Positions 20,737-31,200 of a stretch of 64,000 bases of DNA are shown here, piece after piece (the stretch's first letter is position 1; every line of letters starts with the position of its first letter). The notes below the pieces were generated by a model that saw only the letters and a program-made list of their open reading frames with translations, was not told where the DNA came from and searched no databases. The DNA is from Diphasiastrum complanatum (taxonomy: Eukaryota; Streptophyta; Lycopodiopsida; Lycopodiales; Lycopodiaceae), in the NCBI GenBank assembly GCA_029204225.1, contig CM055101.1, positions 32,309,683-32,373,682 of the forward strand, in the 5' to 3' direction. The translations under genes were made by a program, and so were the position numbers.

Positions 20737-21342
20737 ATGGATTCTCAAAATAAATCTGGTCTTATTGTAGACAAGCTGAATGGATCCAATTATCATTTGT
20801 GGAAATTCAAGATGAAGACCTTGCTAATCGCCAACGAGTTATGGGATGCTGTTATAGGTACATAAGTAAAACCTGAAGACAACACATAAGACTCAAAGTG
20901 AAAATCGAAGGATGGTAAAGCTTTCACGCTTATTATCCTCAATATATCAGATACATAGATTGGACATATAGCTGAAGCTAAAACTTCAAAAGACGTTTGG
21001 GACATCCTAAATTCACTATATGACGTGAGGGACGTAACTACTAAGTTACGTCTACGAAAGAAATTCTTCACATTCAGGATGTCTAATGGTGATTCTCTTC
21101 AGAGTCACACTAACTAGTTTAAGAATCTCTTGCAACAGATGGCCACTGTCGGATTAGTCATAGATGATCAAGACCCAATTATGACATTGCTTTCAAGCTT
21201 GCCCTCTACATATGAGAACTGGGTGATGATTATATCGACACACTTAGATTTAACTCTTACTAGAGTTATCACTATGTTGCTGCAAGAAGACAATAGAAGA
21301 AGTCAAGATACTTTGTCTACTTTCTCCTCTCAGGCTCTATAT
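20737..21342 (+). pseudogene. Copia gag, decayed and cut at 21342
   Basis: The ATG lies about 200 bp after the primer site. The start reads LNGSNYHLWKFKMKTLL, the N-terminal gag motif, followed by SKDVWDILNSLYDVRDVTT and the UBN2-like stretch LLSSLPSTYENWVMII. Six in-frame stops interrupt it. Five codons have become TAA or TAG, plus one TGA where Trp is expected. The frame ends where the recombinase cassette begins (21343), before any zinc knuckle, protease or pol. Confidence 0.88.
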
Positions 21343-21409
21343 GTAATTTTGTAATTGTGTCAAGTGGTTTGCACCTTCATATTCCTATTTTTTGTGTGTT
21401 TGTTTTAGG

Positions 21410-21523
21410 ATGATTCAAGCAGGTGTACCTACTACAGTTGGAATGGCTATTACAGGTCATCATAATGAGAAATCCTATCGAAGATATGATCAATTATGGA
21501 GATTCAAAAAATGGCTACAATGA
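21410..21523 (+). pseudogene. Tyrosine recombinase C-terminus (DUF3504/Crypton type), copy A
   Basis: 37 codons read MIQAGVPTTVG, MAITGHHNEKSYRRYD and a short tail. The catalytic His of the TGH box and the nucleophile Tyr nine residues later (RRYD) are both present. Spacing and wording match the C-terminal boxes of Crypton-type tyrosine recombinases. Everything upstream is missing because the cassette begins inside the preceding AT-rich interval. A second frame, preserved in both copies, starts MEIQK at 21496 and continues ETFKDGKRRKYENVLN until about 21647. The functional frame may therefore switch here, or both copies inherited one old frameshift. Confidence 0.7.
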
Positions 21524-22253
21524 ATATTATTGTTGAAACTTTTAAGGATGGAAAAAGACGCAAGTATGAGAATGTGCTCAATGAGCTTGAAGGTGTTGAT
21601 GTTCAGTGCGAGCTTACTGTGAGTGTTCCTAGATATTGTGGCAATTGATCTATAGGAAATTTTGGCTTCTACTGAAGTTCCATTAGATGCCATTATGAGT
21701 AATTTGAATGTTATTGAAAATGTTGATATAGGAGTTAAATCGAATGATAATGTTTCGAAGTTGCAGGTGGATAGTATTACAAATCAGAAATAGCATTGTG
21801 GTTCTGGAAGACAGTTTGTTGATTGTAATCATGTAGTGGGTGTGCAACAAATTGGTTTAGCTGGGATGCAGCTTCTATTTCTAAAGAGGCATTGGATCCG
21901 AATGACCTTGTGAATATTGATGTTGATGAGCTTGTTTGAGAATGGCTAGATGCACGGAAATCTCTTGGCTATTGTTATATGGATTCTTCCGTAACAAATA
22001 ATATTGGCCAACAATTTGGATACTTCGATAATTGTACTATGAATATAAGTATTGGTCCAGAATTTCTAAAGATGTTTTTCTAGAAGCAGCAGAAAACTGA
22101 TTGAAACAATACTGAAAATTTGTATGTAGGGCTTTTTTTTGTAATTCCATCAATTAAACTATTCAGACTTTTATGAAGTTGTAATTTTGTAATCAATTTC
22201 CATAAATTCCGTTTTACATGATGTTACAGAAATTTCTTCCTAAATTGTTGTGG

Positions 22254-22392
<139 letters not shown>

Positions 22393-22590
22393 ATGAAGGT
22401 CTTTGTCGTGCAGTCAGTCAGTCAGGAAGTAGGCTGCTCGCAATATAAGTATAAAGAAAAGTAGAGTTGGTAATAATCGGGGGCCTATATTATGAAAAAT
22501 AATATAGGGCCCAAAATGGCCTAAAAATTAGGTGAAAGGCAATTACATGATTGTAACAGGAGGGGTGGTTAGTGAGGGAGAGAGAATTTG

Positions 22591-22716
<126 letters not shown>

Positions 22717-23265
22717 TATAAGCTAGTGTCTGCATATTTTTTAGGGTTAAGGGATTTTGAGGATTAAAGATGAAAATAGTAATGTGAGACAGAGAGAGCA
22801 ACTGCTGCTCCGACGAGGGGCAAAAAACCAATGAAGATCCACAAGGAAGAAAAGATGATAGAGAGAGAGGGGGGGTGGTTATTGCACGTTAGCTTTGACA
22901 CCCCACCATCCAGATCTTTGCCACGTGGTATACCAATCATCTCAATGGTCAATTACCAAAACGTGGCAAACTTTGAACACCTACGATTTGATCCGACAGT
23001 GGAGAGCTTTGGATCCTTTCGCGCCGGTAAGGTATGTCGAGATAGACAAAAGGCACACAACCCATAGGACTAAATGCACTATGTGTTCGTCCTAGACCAC
23101 CTAGATCTACGCCACCTGGCACATAGCACCACGTGGACAGATTTAAACCGATGATCCTCTAAAGCTTCGCAAGATCTAGTCATTTACAGTGCGCTATCGT
23201 TGAGGCCTTTCATTCTCAATGTGCCATAGCTATAAGACGGAGAAGGATTGATCTCATTAGGGCTA

Positions 23266-23409
23266 GTGCACCGCATGCACTCCCTGCACCATGTTAGGGA
23301 GTGCAATGGTGCAATCCTCACAATTGCTCTCCTTGAAAAAAAAAATTGTTGTGTTCTCAGCCACAGAAGCTCTCCCTAACATGGTGTAGGGAAAGCCTGC
23401 GGTGCACTT
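23266..23409. repeat. MITE-like element with 40-bp imperfect inverted ends
   Basis: AGTGCACCGCATGCACTCCC (23266 on) pairs with the reverse complement of the segment ending GCGGTGCACT near 23408. Both arms also share CACCATGTTAGGGAG. The core is about 65 bp, with an A-run. No clear target duplication. Confidence 0.65.
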
Positions 23410-23622
23410 CCTAAGTTATAGCCATAGACGGACTGTCAATGTCAGCGCCTGCCTAGCACCTGGGTCACTAACTAGCCAAAGTATCCAAAATGTAGAGGGC
23501 CAAGGGGTCACTTTCCCTAAGTCCATGAAGCCCCTTCTTTTGAATAGTCTCAAGCCTATGCTGAGGCCTTTCACCATTTTATGGGTTTTTTTTACATATT
23601 ACACGTTCACCTAGGAATGGCA

Positions 23623-23812
23623 TGGTCTACATATTAAGCTACCATGTCTCTTTTCCGCTCGGGAGGAGGCTATGAGTTTCTATGGTCCACATATTAGGCT
23701 ACCCTGTCTCTTTTCCCTGGAGGAGGCTATGAGTTTCTATGGTTCAGATATTAGACTACCATGTTAGACTACCATGTTGCATTTCCACACCAAAGGAGGC
23801 TATGAGTAGAAT
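23623..23812. repeat. Tandem repeat, 57-60 bp unit, three copies
   Basis: Units begin TGGTCTACATATTA, TGGTCCACATATTA and TGGTTCAGATATTA at 23623, 23683 and 23740, and each ends AGGAGGCTATGAGT. The third carries an internal duplication of AGACTACCATGTT. Confidence 0.85.
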
Positions 23813-24239
23813 GTTATGTGCCCAATCTTTGTGCAACTCATTGTCAAGTGCTACTCTTCGAAGACATATGTCGTTGCACACGTCACTATTCATGTTGATC
23901 TCATTGGTGGAAGGATTTCACCCAACCCATGGAGGCGAGGAGTTGAGTTTCTTCTTTTGTTGCAAACATGTTCATCCCCACAAGGTTACGACCATGGCTT
24001 GCTTTCCCAACTTATCAAAAATCTTGAGATCCAAGACTTTCCATCCACTTCTTTAGAAACATGCCCCTGCAAATGTCCCCTTTTGGGGGATGAAGGTCAA
24101 GAAGGGCCTTTGACATAGGGCTATATCTCAAGGTGAAGCACTGCACATGAGGGCCCTAACTTGTTTTCATGTAGGATACCGTTGGAAAGCTCTTTTTGAC
24201 ACTTTTCAACGGTATAATTTCTGTCTCCATCGGGGGTAC

Positions 24240-24400
24240 AATTAAAAAGTTATACTATTTTTTATTGTTAATTGCATATTCTTGTGGGTTGTCCCTAACT
24301 CCGAATTATAGCATTATTAATGAGCTACATTACGTAGATTTCAAATTTGAGTGTTTGAGAAAAAATATGAAGAAAATCTTTACAAAGGGTCTTTTTGGAT
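24240..24400. repeat. Dispersed repeat related to 7016-7215
   Basis: It shares AGTTATACTATTTTTT, a diverged middle, and TTACGTAGATTTCAAATTTG with the copy that follows the long hairpin. The upstream 80 bp here (CAACGGTATAATTTC...) resembles the outer hairpin arm only loosely. Confidence 0.65.
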
Positions 24401-24639
24401 TTAGAACTCCTCGATTGATTATCGTTTGGAAGCTGAAGCGAATTGATACTTGGCCTTCGATTTGATGTGCACTTGAGTCACCAAAGTAGATGTACTTTGA
24501 ATTTGCTTGTGTATGTTTTTCAAATAAGGACTTCAATAGAGTCATGTGCTAAGAAGCACCTGAATCAAGATAGCATCAATGGGCATCTCTACTGTGTTGA
24601 TTTTGTACCATCAGCAGCGTTGAATCTTTGTGAGAGGCT

Positions 24640-25290
24640 CTGGCAGAATCAAAACTTCCATCCTACTGTGACATCTTCTTCTTTGCTTCACTATGCTTGA
24701 GTACTTGAGAGTCCTTGATGTCGTGATTGGTTCTCTTGCAATACTTGTAGAAGAGTTTGGTCTTCGGTTTCTATGGCTGTCGATCGTGTTGTTGTTGTTG
24801 ATGGTTCAAATCAGTCTGTTCAACCTTAGTCTTCTTGTCCTTTGAATTCTTCTTCTTGGACTATTGCTTATTCGAATAGAGGATGATTGTCTTCATATTT
24901 GACGAGGACAAGCTTTTCCTTCTTACTTCTTCCTACAATAGACTTGTTGTCAGCTTTTGGAGTGATAGAGCAGGAGTGTTGCTCAAGAGAAACACTAGGT
25001 TGTTGTAAGAGGGAGGAAGACTGGACAATCAGAGACATGTTATAGTCTTTGTCCGATACCGGCAAACCTACTGGAGCTAGTTGATTAAGTAGCTTCTTAA
25101 AATTGTTCAGATGATCAGTGACTGAAGTTCCTCCACTCATTTTGAGCGATAGAAACTTCTTTCTCAAGAAGAGACGAGTTGACACATCTGTCATTTCGTA
25201 TAGATCAAACAAGATACCCCATGCTTATTTGGAAGTGGAATAGCTAGCTACGTGAGCTATTTCATCACTCTCGTTGATCCTATATATAGA
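24640..25290 (-). pseudogene. Copia gag fragment, minus strand
   Basis: The minus strand reads INESDEIAHV, then (after a stop) AWGILFDLYEMTDVSTRLFL, KFLSLKMSGGTSVTDHLNNF and LNQLAPVGLPVSDKDYNMSL, the usual UBN2-type Copia gag order. Toward 24740 a Lys-rich stretch and YCKRTNHDIKDS look like a decayed zinc knuckle. One TAA replaces an expected Glu, and the frame breaks after 24868. No primer site or LTR of this copy is recognisable nearby. Confidence 0.8.
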
Positions 25291-25339
25291 GGAACAGGAG
25301 AGATGATTAGTTTTAAGCTACATGATTAGAAGAACAACT

Positions 25340-25559
25340 TTAGACTTAATTCTAATAGCTTTTGGATACAAAATGTCATGAACTCTATTTTGTAAATAAA
25401 TGATGTAAGTTTTTGGCTATGCAATGTCTTTTTGTAATTAGCTGGTGTAGTTTTTGTTGTAATTAAATGATGTAATTTTTGTTGTAATTAAATGGTGTAA
25501 TTTTTCATGTATTAACATGTATTATATATTGCATGATGTTTTTAACGTTTATAGTATTA
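25340..25559. other. AT-rich stretch with TGTAATTAAATG-type short repeats
   Basis: TTTTTGT.GTAATTA....TGGTGTAG-type words repeat about three times between 25432 and 25510. By position this is the 5' flank or terminal region of the CACTA element. I could not identify a terminal CACTA motif. Confidence 0.35.
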
Positions 25560-27200
25560 TGGAGACAAAGACGATTTTGGAGGGACTGGACTCATTGCAT
25601 TTTCGAAACGACATAGGGAAACAATTCAAAAAATGTGACAAGCATCGTTGGAGTATCTTTGTTGACGATCAATGAGCCAACGAAATGACATTCCAATCCA
25701 AGAATACAATCATTCGTTTGAAGCGAAAGATGATATAATGCAAGATTTGATACATTCGTACTATCCTCCTCATGAGACCACTCCAATTGATAGAAATGAT
25801 GCACAACACAATTGTAGATAAGAAGCTAACTTCACAACTCAAGAAAATGTCAAAGACATGAGAACCGAAGGTGAAACAAGCATGAGAACCGAAGCTACAA
25901 CTCCTTTATATGAAGGGGCAAGTGTTTCTAGACTGTCAGCATGCTTGCTCATCCTAAATCTTCAAGTTGTGTACAAATGGAGTAATCAAAGTGTTGATGC
26001 ATTATTCAGGTGACTATTCATATAACTTGAATATTTTTTGTTACTATTCAATACTAACTAGTTGACAAAGTTTGTAACGCTGAGCATTTGCCATAGGTTG
26101 TTACATTCACTATTACTTGAGGGCAATACAATTTCAAATTCAAGGAAAGATGTTAAAAAAATATTGGCGATGCTTCGAATGGGTACAATTGCATTCATGC
26201 ATGTCCAAATGATTGCATATTATACAAGGGTGTACATGAATCAAAAACAAGTTGCCCTAAGTGTGAATCTCCACGATATCGGCAAGATGTGCAAGGAACC
26301 AAAGTTGCATCCAAGGTTGTGCGCCATTTTCCAATATTATCGCGCATCCAACACATGTTCTGTTGTGAGTCCTTGGCCAAATCGATGGATTGGCATGCTC
26401 GGAATTGATCCACTGATGGTGTCATGAGAACACCATGTGATAGTACGGCCAGAAAACACATTGTAGAAGAGTGGTCGATATTTCGTACAGAGCCAAGACA
26501 TTTAAGACTTGGGTTGGCCATGGATGGTATTAATCCTCATGGCCATCGATCTTCTACTTGGACAATATGGCAGTGATGCTTGTGAATTACAACATACCTC
26601 CATGGATGACAATGAAAAAAAGGTCAACTTTTACTTGCTCTCATCATTCCCGGTCGTTACAAGGTAAAAGACATGGATGTCTATCTAGAGCCTATTGTCA
26701 AGGAGTTGCAAATTCTTTGAAGAGGGATTCGTGTATACGACATTTCAATCCTACGAGAATTTGAACTAAAAGGTATTTGATGTGGATGATGCATGATTAT
26801 CCTGGATTGGGTGAGTGTAGTGATTTTTCTATTTCCGGATACCATGCTTGTAATATATGTGAAAATAATCTCCCTGCATGATGCAAACATCTTAGGAAAG
26901 TCATATATTTCGGTCATCGTAAATATCGTCCATTCAACAATAGTCTTCATAGAACTCGTTTTTGTCGACCAGGAGACAAAGTGGAGGCACGCCCTCCACC
27001 AGAAAGATTAACGAGTGAAGATTGGCTTGAGAAATGGAACAATGGAACGGAGAATTCCACTTCCATAGAGGGTATGAAAGGTTATCCATATTGGATGACA
27101 TTAAAAATAAATCATTTATTGGATCCAATGCAAACTTATAAAAATATTAGAGAGTGACTATGGAGACACTTCAATCAGTCAGAAGGTTTGTATGCATGAG
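25560..27200 (+). pseudogene. CACTA (En/Spm) TNP2 transposase, decayed
   Basis: Plus-strand segments give the Transposase_21/TNP2 order: YEGASVSRLSACLLILNLQV, then an intron with canonical ends (26010-26096, TACTAAC branch-like motif near 26053), LLHSLLLEGNT, YNCIHACPNDCILYKG, SCPKCESPRYRQDV, LAMDGINPHG, YNIPPWMTMKK, MDVYLEPIVKELQ and CNICENNLPA. TNP2 cuts and joins CACTA element ends. One G is missing from GGGG near 26178 (frameshift before YNCIHAC), a TGA sits after HARN, and more stops follow, so it cannot be active. The N-terminal transposase-associated domain is not readable. Confidence 0.88.
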
Positions 27201-27280
27201 TCCTTGATGAACTAAAAGATTTTGTTCAAATGTGACACTTGTTGACTAAAAATGGACAAGAGTCAAGGTCAAGATCAACT

Positions 27281-28116
27281 CGTGCACCGTGGATTTTGTC
27301 GAAGGAAGAGAGTATGCATATAAAGGCAGTTATTTGACATATGCGATTTCCCACTGGATATGCGGGGTCTATAAGAGGGGCATTTACCACAGACGACAGA
27401 TTATCCGGATTAAAGTCTCATGATTGGCACAAGATGATACAGGTATATGTATTTGATGTTTTTAATTAGTGACGCATATAATCAAGATTATTTGCAAAAA
27501 ATGTCATGACAATTATATTCCGGCCTATTTATGTTGACAACATGTATTTCCGGTGGCATTGAAAGGGTGTTTCACCGAAGATATACGAAACGTTATCTCA
27601 GAATTGTCGACCTTTACAAGGTATTGCTCATGAGTCTTAATGTCATTCAAATGAGCACATTTCGCATGTATATGTATATTATTGACACATTTCTATTTTT
27701 GTATGCGACGAATATGTAGATGGATATCTTTGAAAGACATAAATACAAAAGATATAGGACGCATGCATCTCAAAGCTATCGAGATTGTTTGTGCTTTCAA
27801 GAGATGCCTTTCTCCATCACTCATGGACATCCAAATTCACCTATTGGTTCATCTTGTCGATGAGGTGGAGCTAGCGGGCCCTGTGAGTGCAAGATGGATG
27901 TTTTTTTTAGAGCGATTTATGAAAGTCCTAAAAGATTTTATTCTCCAAAAAGCGCATGTAGAAGGTAGTATGGCAGAAGGTTGGATGGCACAAGAGTCTT
28001 TGTTTTACATTACAGAGTACTTGACACAATTAGATCCAGGGGCTCCAAGACTGTGGCATGATAGTGATGACGAGAGCAACAAACAAGGGAGCATTCCACA
28101 AGGAAAAGGAACGTGA
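27281..28116 (+). pseudogene. CACTA transposase C-terminal region (DUF4218)
   Basis: Segments read APWILSKEESMHIKAVI, LSGLKSHDWHKMIQ, and, after a disrupted middle of about 200 bp, LSPSLMDIQIHLLVHLVDEV, GPVSARWMFFLERFMKVLKD and HVEGSMAEGWMAQESLFYIT. This is the DUF4218 arrangement that follows TNP2 in plant CACTA proteins. Its molecular role is unknown. The long open stretch 27682-28116 has no stop. Confidence 0.85.
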
Positions 28117-28576
28117 GACAAGAAAAAAGAATATTTTCCAAAATATTGAGCTCAAAGATGCGACAATATACAATCATGACGAAGAAGATGAAAGTGATTG
28201 TGATATGGAAAATCATGCAGAAGAGAATCTGCATAATGAAGAGGAAGAAACAATTGATTATCTCGTGGAGCCAAATGAGCATGACGATTGGGATGTCACT
28301 GACAATGATGTAAGAGCCGAAAGTCAAATCAATGAAAACATTGATGATGATACTTCTAATCTTCCAACAAGAGTAGACCATCTTTATGAAATCCGTGAAA
28401 GAATTAGACTACTAGATGAGTGTGAAAGTGATGCAAACGATCTAGAAGACGAACTGCAGGCACCTATATCAGGAAGTATATGTAGGCTTGAACTATGTTT
28501 AGAACTTGACTCAGATGAATGGCGAGATATCAATGATGATGTAAATGAGGAATTGTCTACAGTTGAGATTGATTGA
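28058..28576 (+). CDS. Acidic ORF at the 3' end of the CACTA coding region
   Basis: 172 codons, very rich in Asp and Glu (HDEEDESDCDMENHAEENLH, DYLVEPNEHDDWDV). It overlaps the DUF4218 frame by about 58 bp in another register and probably continues the transposase through a frameshift. The start is not meaningful. No domain is recognised; it could be an acidic tail or linker domain of the transposase. Confidence 0.45.
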   Translation: MIVMTRATNKGAFHKEKERETRKKNIFQNIELKDATIYNHDEEDESDCDMENHAEENLHNEEEETIDYLVEPNEHDDWDVTDNDVRAESQINENIDDDTSNLPTRVDHLYEIRERIRLLDECESDANDLEDELQAPISGSICRLELCLELDSDEWRDINDDVNEELSTVEID

Positions 28577-28721
28577 ATTGTATTAAATAATATATTCAAT
28601 TGTTGCTAGTAGAGACTTTTTGTGTTTATATATCTCAACATTTCATACAACATTTCACACTTCTCTTCTTTTTTATTCTATTAAGATATTTGTAATTAAA
28701 TAAATTTTATTGTAGTTACTC

Positions 28722-28877
28722 ATGAAACATATTCTTAAAGACATATCTAAAGTTTCACACCAATGTGCACAAGAGGCTAATGATCACACAATTAACGTCC
28801 CTTTGTCAGAATTTTTGCTCATAGATACAAAAAAGAGCAATTGGGAAGAGCAACGGTGGATGGCCCAAATTTTGTAG
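28722..28877 (+). CDS. Short unrecognised coding-like exon after the CACTA genes
   Basis: An ATG-to-TAG frame of 51 codons with ordinary protein composition (CAQEANDHTINVPLSEFLLI, WEEQRWMAQIL). An acceptor-like TTATTGTAG lies just upstream, so it may be the last exon of a longer gene, perhaps the second CACTA gene. I do not recognise the family. Confidence 0.3.
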   Translation: MKHILKDISKVSHQCAQEANDHTINVPLSEFLLIDTKKSNWEEQRWMAQIL

Positions 28878-28998
28878 CCACCATATATACTCTCACCTGA
28901 TAAAATCTTGCAAGATTTGGCACTATATATTGTAGCTCCAACCCATATATACTCTCACCTGATCAAATCTTGCAAGATTCAGCACTATATACTGTGGC
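28878..28998. repeat. 60-bp direct duplication
   Basis: CATATATACTCTCACCTGAT.AAATCTTGCAAGATT..GCACTATATA occurs twice in tandem. The inner CTTGCAAG is palindromic. Confidence 0.85.
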
Positions 28999-29039
28999 TT
29001 CAAAAACTAAGATGAAAAAAAAAGGCCTGGATCCAAACG

Positions 29040-29545
29040 AAAGCCTAGCAAGCGAAGCCGCTCCTTATGTGGCAGTGATGGTGGTGCTGAGTGTAAGAGC
29101 CTATAAAAAATTCTTTACGTATCAGCGATGGTAATGAGAAACGCCCTCTTACGATAATTACTCGCAGGTCTTATATAGTTCATAATGTCTCGTAAAAGGA
29201 TTTTCTACAAGCAGTCATGGTACTGAGCATATGACCTCGTAAATTGATGTTAGTACTAAGCATAAGATCCCAAAAAAACTTTCTTACGGTGGTGTTGAGC
29301 ATAAGATCTTGTAAAAACCTCCTTATGTAGTAGTGATGGTACTAACAAACGACCTCTTATGACACTTACTCGTAGGTCTTATTTTGTTCATAATGTTTCA
29401 TAAAAGGATTCCTTGCAGTCGTTCATGGTGGTACTGAGCGTATGACCTCATAGAAACCTCCTTATGTGACAGTGATTGTCATAATGAGTGGACAAAATTT
29501 CCTTACATGGCAATGATGGTGGTAATGAGCATAAGACCTATTACA
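29040..29545. repeat. Array of GAGCATAAGACCT words, probable CACTA subterminal region
   Basis: Variants of GAGCATAAGACCTCGTAA recur near 29086, 29228, 29260, 29297, 29439 and 29527, interleaved with CTTATG...CAGTGATGGTGGTA words. A larger unit of about 240 bp is visible, with ACTCGCAGGTCTTAT at 29160 and ACTCGTAGGTCTTAT at 29369. Arrays of short repeats near the ends are typical of CACTA elements, where they bind the transposase. Confidence 0.7.
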
Positions 29546-30029
29546 ACTCCCATGATTCTTCGATTGCCTTGAAGGTTGACGCACACCTCATACTAGTGAC
29601 GACGCACCATATCCACCCATCCATAGGGTCACATCTGACCCACCCCCATGCACTGGAGATATCAACATCCTCATGCCTAGTCAATTGAGCCTCTTGCGAT
29701 AACTGGTGTCCCATACCACCAGCCATCGCCCTTGGCTCTCCCTAGCACACATGTGTTGGCCTGGAGATACAGCCTAGCTAATGCACGTGCTCTCCATCCA
29801 CCAACTCTTGGGTAGACTGAGTGAATCGAAAAAGAGAAGCCCCACCATTATATAGGCATAGCATAGTGGGTCCCATCAAGCATGGTCCTGTCGGTGACAC
29901 GTGACCACCTAGGATGGTGACGTGTGGCACCAAAATATGTCGATAATGCCAAACTTGTGTCATGCCCCTTGCAAGGTCGTCACTGAAGGGCGTGGTACAT
30001 AACATTCCCTCCCCCATAAAAACTTCCTT
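29546..30029. other. No gene recognised
   Basis: GC-richer than its surroundings. The short minus ORFs at 29541-29726 and 29778-30017 have no family signal. Confidence 0.3.
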
Positions 30030-30790
30030 CTATGGGATAAAACCAAGGAATCTAAGTCACATATCGTCTTTCTTCTCCCAGGTCTCCTCATCATTTGACT
30101 TACCTTTCCAATGAATCAGATGTTCAGAAATCAAACGATTTCTCAACTGATGGCGTCGAGTATCCATGATCTCTCCGATTCATGGGGTATAAAGAGAGTC
30201 AAATTCTCCAATAACACCAGATTATGTGTTGGAATCAGGTTATCTTTTCCACCAAGTCATTCCTTTAAATGACTAACATGGAATACATGATGGACCTTAG
30301 TTCAAATAGGGAGTTCTAGTCGATATACAGTCCTACCAATCTTGTTAACAACCTTGAAAGAACCGCTAACACGTGGAGATAACTTTGAAAATTTTCCCGT
30401 TCGAAGTTTCTTAGAGTCCTTTGGGATTCTAAGATACACCCATGGATGAAAAACTGGACGACCCGTGACTGCTGCCAGATCCGTGACTTGGAGATGTGTC
30501 ACGAGACATTCTCAAATTCTCGAAGTGAGCGGCATTAGTTAGCATAGAATTGGGCTCGATCCTAAGCCAATCTAATGCTTTCTCTAGCCACCTGCAACAT
30601 TTCATGCATATCATGCAAGAAATCCACTGTAGCTTGTACCTTGAGACCCTTGAGTCCAACGGAGATAGGGGAAAGAGGCTGAAAGTCATACAAGAGCAAA
30701 GAAGGACTAAAGCCAGTGGCAGAATGATTCATACTATTGTATGAGAACTCGCAGAGAAAGATACAACTCGGATTGAAACTCAACAAATCT
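30030..30790 (-). pseudogene. Chromodomain Gypsy (chromovirus) integrase end, decayed
   Basis: The minus strand reads the end of the integrase core (FSYNSMNHSATGFSPSLLLY), then the C-terminal GPY/F-like region (LRIPKDSKKLRTGKFSKLSP, FKVVNKIGRTVYRLELP), then FHVSHLKE. A chromodomain follows with several stops (NRLIS, WKGKSNDEETWEKKDDM in broken frame). The chromodomain normally targets new copies to heterochromatin marks. Stops and frameshifts make it non-functional. The left part of the pol gene is missing where a plus-strand Copia fragment begins at 30841. Confidence 0.85.
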
Positions 30791-30840
30791 CACGAATTTC
30801 TTGGAATCCTGCTTTCCAAGATTATTTCATAAGGTGGAGT

Positions 30841-31200
30841 TTGATTTACCTTACCACGACTAGGCCATATATATGCTATGTTGGTATTGTTAGTCAGTTT
30901 ATGGCAGCACCCAAGGAAACGCATTGGAAGGCAGCTAAATGCATTTTGCGATATGTCAAAAGCACTTTCGATTATGGCTTTGTGTACAGGAAGCGTGAAG
31001 GTTTACTTGAGTTATATGGCTATGTGGATGCGGATTGGGGAGGTGATTGTGCTGATCGTAGATCTACCACAAGGTATGTATTCTAGTTTTGTGGCAGTTG
31101 CTTTTCCTAGTCTAGTAAGAAGCAAAGTACATTGTTAATACAAACGATCGTACATGTTTCTTGCTCTATAAACTATAATGCTAAATACAATGCTTTTTGA
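30841..31200 (+). pseudogene. Copia RNase H fragment, plus strand
   Basis: The reading gives YLTTTRPYICYVGIVSQFMA, APKETHWKAAKCILRYVK, GYVDADWGGDCADRRSTTRY and, after a TAG in place of Gln, a decayed SSKKQSTLL segment. This is the link and RNase H part of Copia pol. Both ends are truncated. It starts about 50 bp after the minus-strand Gypsy fragment, so one element probably inserted into or recombined with the other. Confidence 0.88.
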
